The translations under genes were made by a program, and so were the position numbers. Positions 62,222 through 64,000 of a DNA stretch of 64,000 bases are shown piece by piece (positions within the stretch are counted from its first letter, which is position 1; each line of letters opens with the position of its first letter). The notes beneath the pieces were generated by a model, which was not told the origin of the DNA, ran no database searches, and saw only the letters and a program-made list of their open reading frames with translations. This DNA is from Prosthecobacter debontii (GTDB lineage Bacteria; Verrucomicrobiota; Verrucomicrobiia; Verrucomicrobiales; Verrucomicrobiaceae), in the NCBI RefSeq assembly GCF_900167535.1, contig NZ_FUYE01000006.1, positions 62,001-126,000 of the forward strand, in the 5' to 3' direction.

Positions 62222-64000
62222 ATGTCTCTCTCGATTGATCCTTTCATCTCGATCCACTTTCAGGATCAAACCGAGTCTTTTGGGCCTGATGATGCGGCTG
62301 AAGTCATCATCGAAGGTGAACGCAGTCAGGTTGCCGGTGCAGAGGCTTTCGCCGTTGCCCGGGAGTGCTACACCGAGAAGCTGACGCATGAGGAGCAAAG
62401 AGCCCGGGCGGCGCAGCCGAATGTGGTCCGTATCACCTCGATGGTGAGAGAGGATCAGGTGGCCGTGCTGGTGCGCCTGCGCAGTCCGGATTGGAAGGTG
62501 GATGTGCCGGGGTTCACTCGAAACTCTCAGTTAGGCGATGTGGTCGCGGGACAAGCGACGCAGGAGGCGATCAAAATTTTGGCCAAGGACCGCAATGTCA
62601 TCGCCATCGAGGCCAGTCGGCCTGTGGCTGAGGATGGCGATTGCATTCACTCGATCCCCCATGTGAAGGCAACACTGGTGCATGCACCCCCCATTAAGGA
62701 AACCGGGAGTGAAGCTCTGGTGGGGATCATCGATTCTGGCATTGATGTGCTGCATTGGGCTTTTCAGGTTCGGGATGCGAATGGGGAGTTCATTCGCAGC
62801 CGGATCATCGGTATTTGGGATCAGCGGAGCAGTATGCCGGTCACGCCTCGATCAGCCACCTCAGCGGGGAACACGGCTGGGGCGGATTATCCCCAAGACT
62901 ATGGTCGCTATCACTCGGCTGCCGACATCGATGGTTATGTCCGTAGTGGAACTGTGCCGGGGGACCTCGGGCGCAACGATTATCCGCAAGATGGGCATGG
63001 CACGCATGTGACCTCCATTGCGGCAGGCTCCAAGTTTAAGTCGGCGGGGTCTTATGACAGCAAGGATGATCAGCTGGACTTCCCAGGAGGGGTGGCTCCC
63101 GAAGCGGATATTGTCGTGGTGATCCCCAAGCTCACGGCTGCTCCAGGAGATCCCGCCAGTCTGGGTTATTCGGTCTCTCATGTGGATGCCCTAGCTTTCA
63201 TCAAGGAGACGGCCCGTGCGGCGGAGAAGCCGGTGGCGGTGAATGTGAGTCTGGGCATGAATGCCGGGGCTCACGATGGCACCTCCCTTTTGGAATTGGC
63301 GTTTGATCAGTTCAGCGGTGGCGGGCGTGAGCCGGGGCTGGTGATTGTGAAATCGGCCGGTAATGAGCAGACCCATGGAGGGCATGCAGAGGCGGTGGTC
63401 ACCACGGGAGCGACGGCAAGCATCGGGTGGAGTTCGAATTCGCGTCCGCGTGGGCGGGATTACTTGGAGTTTTGGTTCAGATCAGCAGATGATTTGGATT
63501 TTGAATTGTGGTACGCACCACCCACCTCTGGAGTGCTGACGCCCGTCGTTGCGGTGACTCGTGCCACCCCAATGGCCTCACATCCGCTACCGGGTGGGCT
63601 AGGCGTCTGTTACTTGGTTCTGGAGCGGCTGCATCATGACAATGGGGACAGCAGGCTGATCGTCTTGGTGCGTATGAACCAGAACAAGGCTCTGCAAGCC
63701 GCCGGGCAGTGGGAATTGAGGATCACGGGCAAGTCTGTCTTAACCGGTGGCGGGCAGGTGCATGGCTGGGTGGAGCGGGATAACGCGCGTGCGCTTCGAT
63801 TCACCACAGGTGCCGTGCCGGGGAAGGTGGTGAGCATCCCTGGGACAGCGCGCACGGTGATCAGTGTCGGGGCTTGTGATGTGAGCACTCCGCCCAATGT
63901 GCAGTCGTTTAGCAGCCAGGGCCCGGGCCGCGATGGCCGGGAGAAGCCGGAGGTAGCTGCGCCAGGGCATGACATCCTAGCGGCGCAGGCGGGCACCACC
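62222..64000 (+). CDS. Subtilisin-family (S8) serine protease, 3' end outside window
   Basis: 593 codons from ATG 62222 to the window edge, not closed. No signal peptide, so probably cytoplasmic. A 150-residue N-terminal region may act as inhibitor or sensor. Catalytic Asp is D171 in VGIIDSGIDV, His is H259 in DGHGTHVTSIAAG. The catalytic Ser (GTSMA) is expected just past the edge: the sequence ends with the strand EVAAPGHDILAAQ that precedes it. A beta-rich insertion (about 400-510) lies between the His and the end, as in Clostridium Csp-type subtilases. Together with the upstream SGNH gene it may be a protease-activated effector pair; inferred from gene order only. Confidence 0.85.
   Translation, partial: MSLSIDPFISIHFQDQTESFGPDDAAEVIIEGERSQVAGAEAFAVARECYTEKLTHEEQRARAAQPNVVRITSMVREDQVAVLVRLRSPDWKVDVPGFTRNSQLGDVVAGQATQEAIKILAKDRNVIAIEASRPVAEDGDCIHSIPHVKATLVHAPPIKETGSEALVGIIDSGIDVLHWAFQVRDANGEFIRSRIIGIWDQRSSMPVTPRSATSAGNTAGADYPQDYGRYHSAADIDGYVRSGTVPGDLGRNDYPQDGHGTHVTSIAAGSKFKSAGSYDSKDDQLDFPGGVAPEADIVVVIPKLTAAPGDPASLGYSVSHVDALAFIKETARAAEKPVAVNVSLGMNAGAHDGTSLLELAFDQFSGGGREPGLVIVKSAGNEQTHGGHAEAVVTTGATASIGWSSNSRPRGRDYLEFWFRSADDLDFELWYAPPTSGVLTPVVAVTRATPMASHPLPGGLGVCYLVLERLHHDNGDSRLIVLVRMNQNKALQAAGQWELRITGKSVLTGGGQVHGWVERDNARALRFTTGAVPGKVVSIPGTARTVISVGACDVSTPPNVQSFSSQGPGRDGREKPEVAAPGHDILAAQAGTT

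Overview
The window is GC-rich bacterial chromosome of a diderm with lipid A biosynthesis. Gene content points to the phylum Verrucomicrobiota, probably near Prosthecobacter/Verrucomicrobium: an LpxC-FabZ fusion next to lpxA, a Ser/Thr kinase with a transmembrane segment and TPR-like tail, DUF1080 and sulfatase exoenzymes, a twin-arginine Gfo/Idh/MocA oxidoreductase, and a long secretin with an N-terminal TPR-like region. The assignment is an inference from these families. No rRNA gene and no tRNA were recognised, and there is no CRISPR array.

Layout. 1-2.4 kb: 3' part of a secreted delta-60/ASH repeat protein whose end lies outside the window. 2.5-6.6 kb: phosphodiester glycosidase and rdgB facing lpxC-fabZ and lpxA. 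6.7-12 kb: LuxR-type response regulator with a perfect palindrome upstream, a MacB-type permease, a serine hydrolase, a TatD nuclease. 12.3-21.3 kb: an L,D-transpeptidase, a DUF1080 protein, a candidate small RNA, a large TAWG-repeat adhesin with an S74 chaperone domain, a PQQ beta-propeller. 21.4-34.2 kb: housekeeping genes serA, Ser/Thr kinase, apbE, rhomboid-like protein, nrdR, hom, and the run prs-rplY-pth-rpsF. 34.3-35.5 kb: a REP-associated transposase between two 200-bp repeat units. 35.5-47.8 kb: sulfatase, secretin, NlpC/P60-like protein, ridA, glycogen synthase, M42 peptidase, LpxL-type acyltransferase, rsmH, rex, Mini-III-like RNase. 47.9-52.1 kb: an active HtrA protease, a pseudo-HtrA paralogue, purQ.

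52.4-64 kb is an accessory island of four large or unusual genes, all on the + strand: an LRR-Roc-COR-TIR protein, a SIR2-degenerate STAND-TPR-like protein, a cytoplasmic SGNH hydrolase and a cytoplasmic subtilase (cut by the window end). TIR and SIR2 are the two main NAD-degrading effector folds of bacterial immunity, so this is the best candidate for an undescribed system, most simply an anti-phage or NLR-like sensing island. That function is inferred from domain content only. The Roco gene is a composition mosaic (AT-rich LRR block between GC-rich ends) and carries a palindromic repeat inserted in frame in its GTPase domain.

The intergenic space is unusually rich in palindromic repeats of several families: a 415-bp inverted pair at 13 and 27 kb with a fragment at 47 kb, a six-copy 35-bp tandem array at 43 kb whose hairpin core recurs in the Roc insertion, RAYT-flanking units at 34-35 kb, and GGATGA-type arms at 12, 35 and 51 kb.
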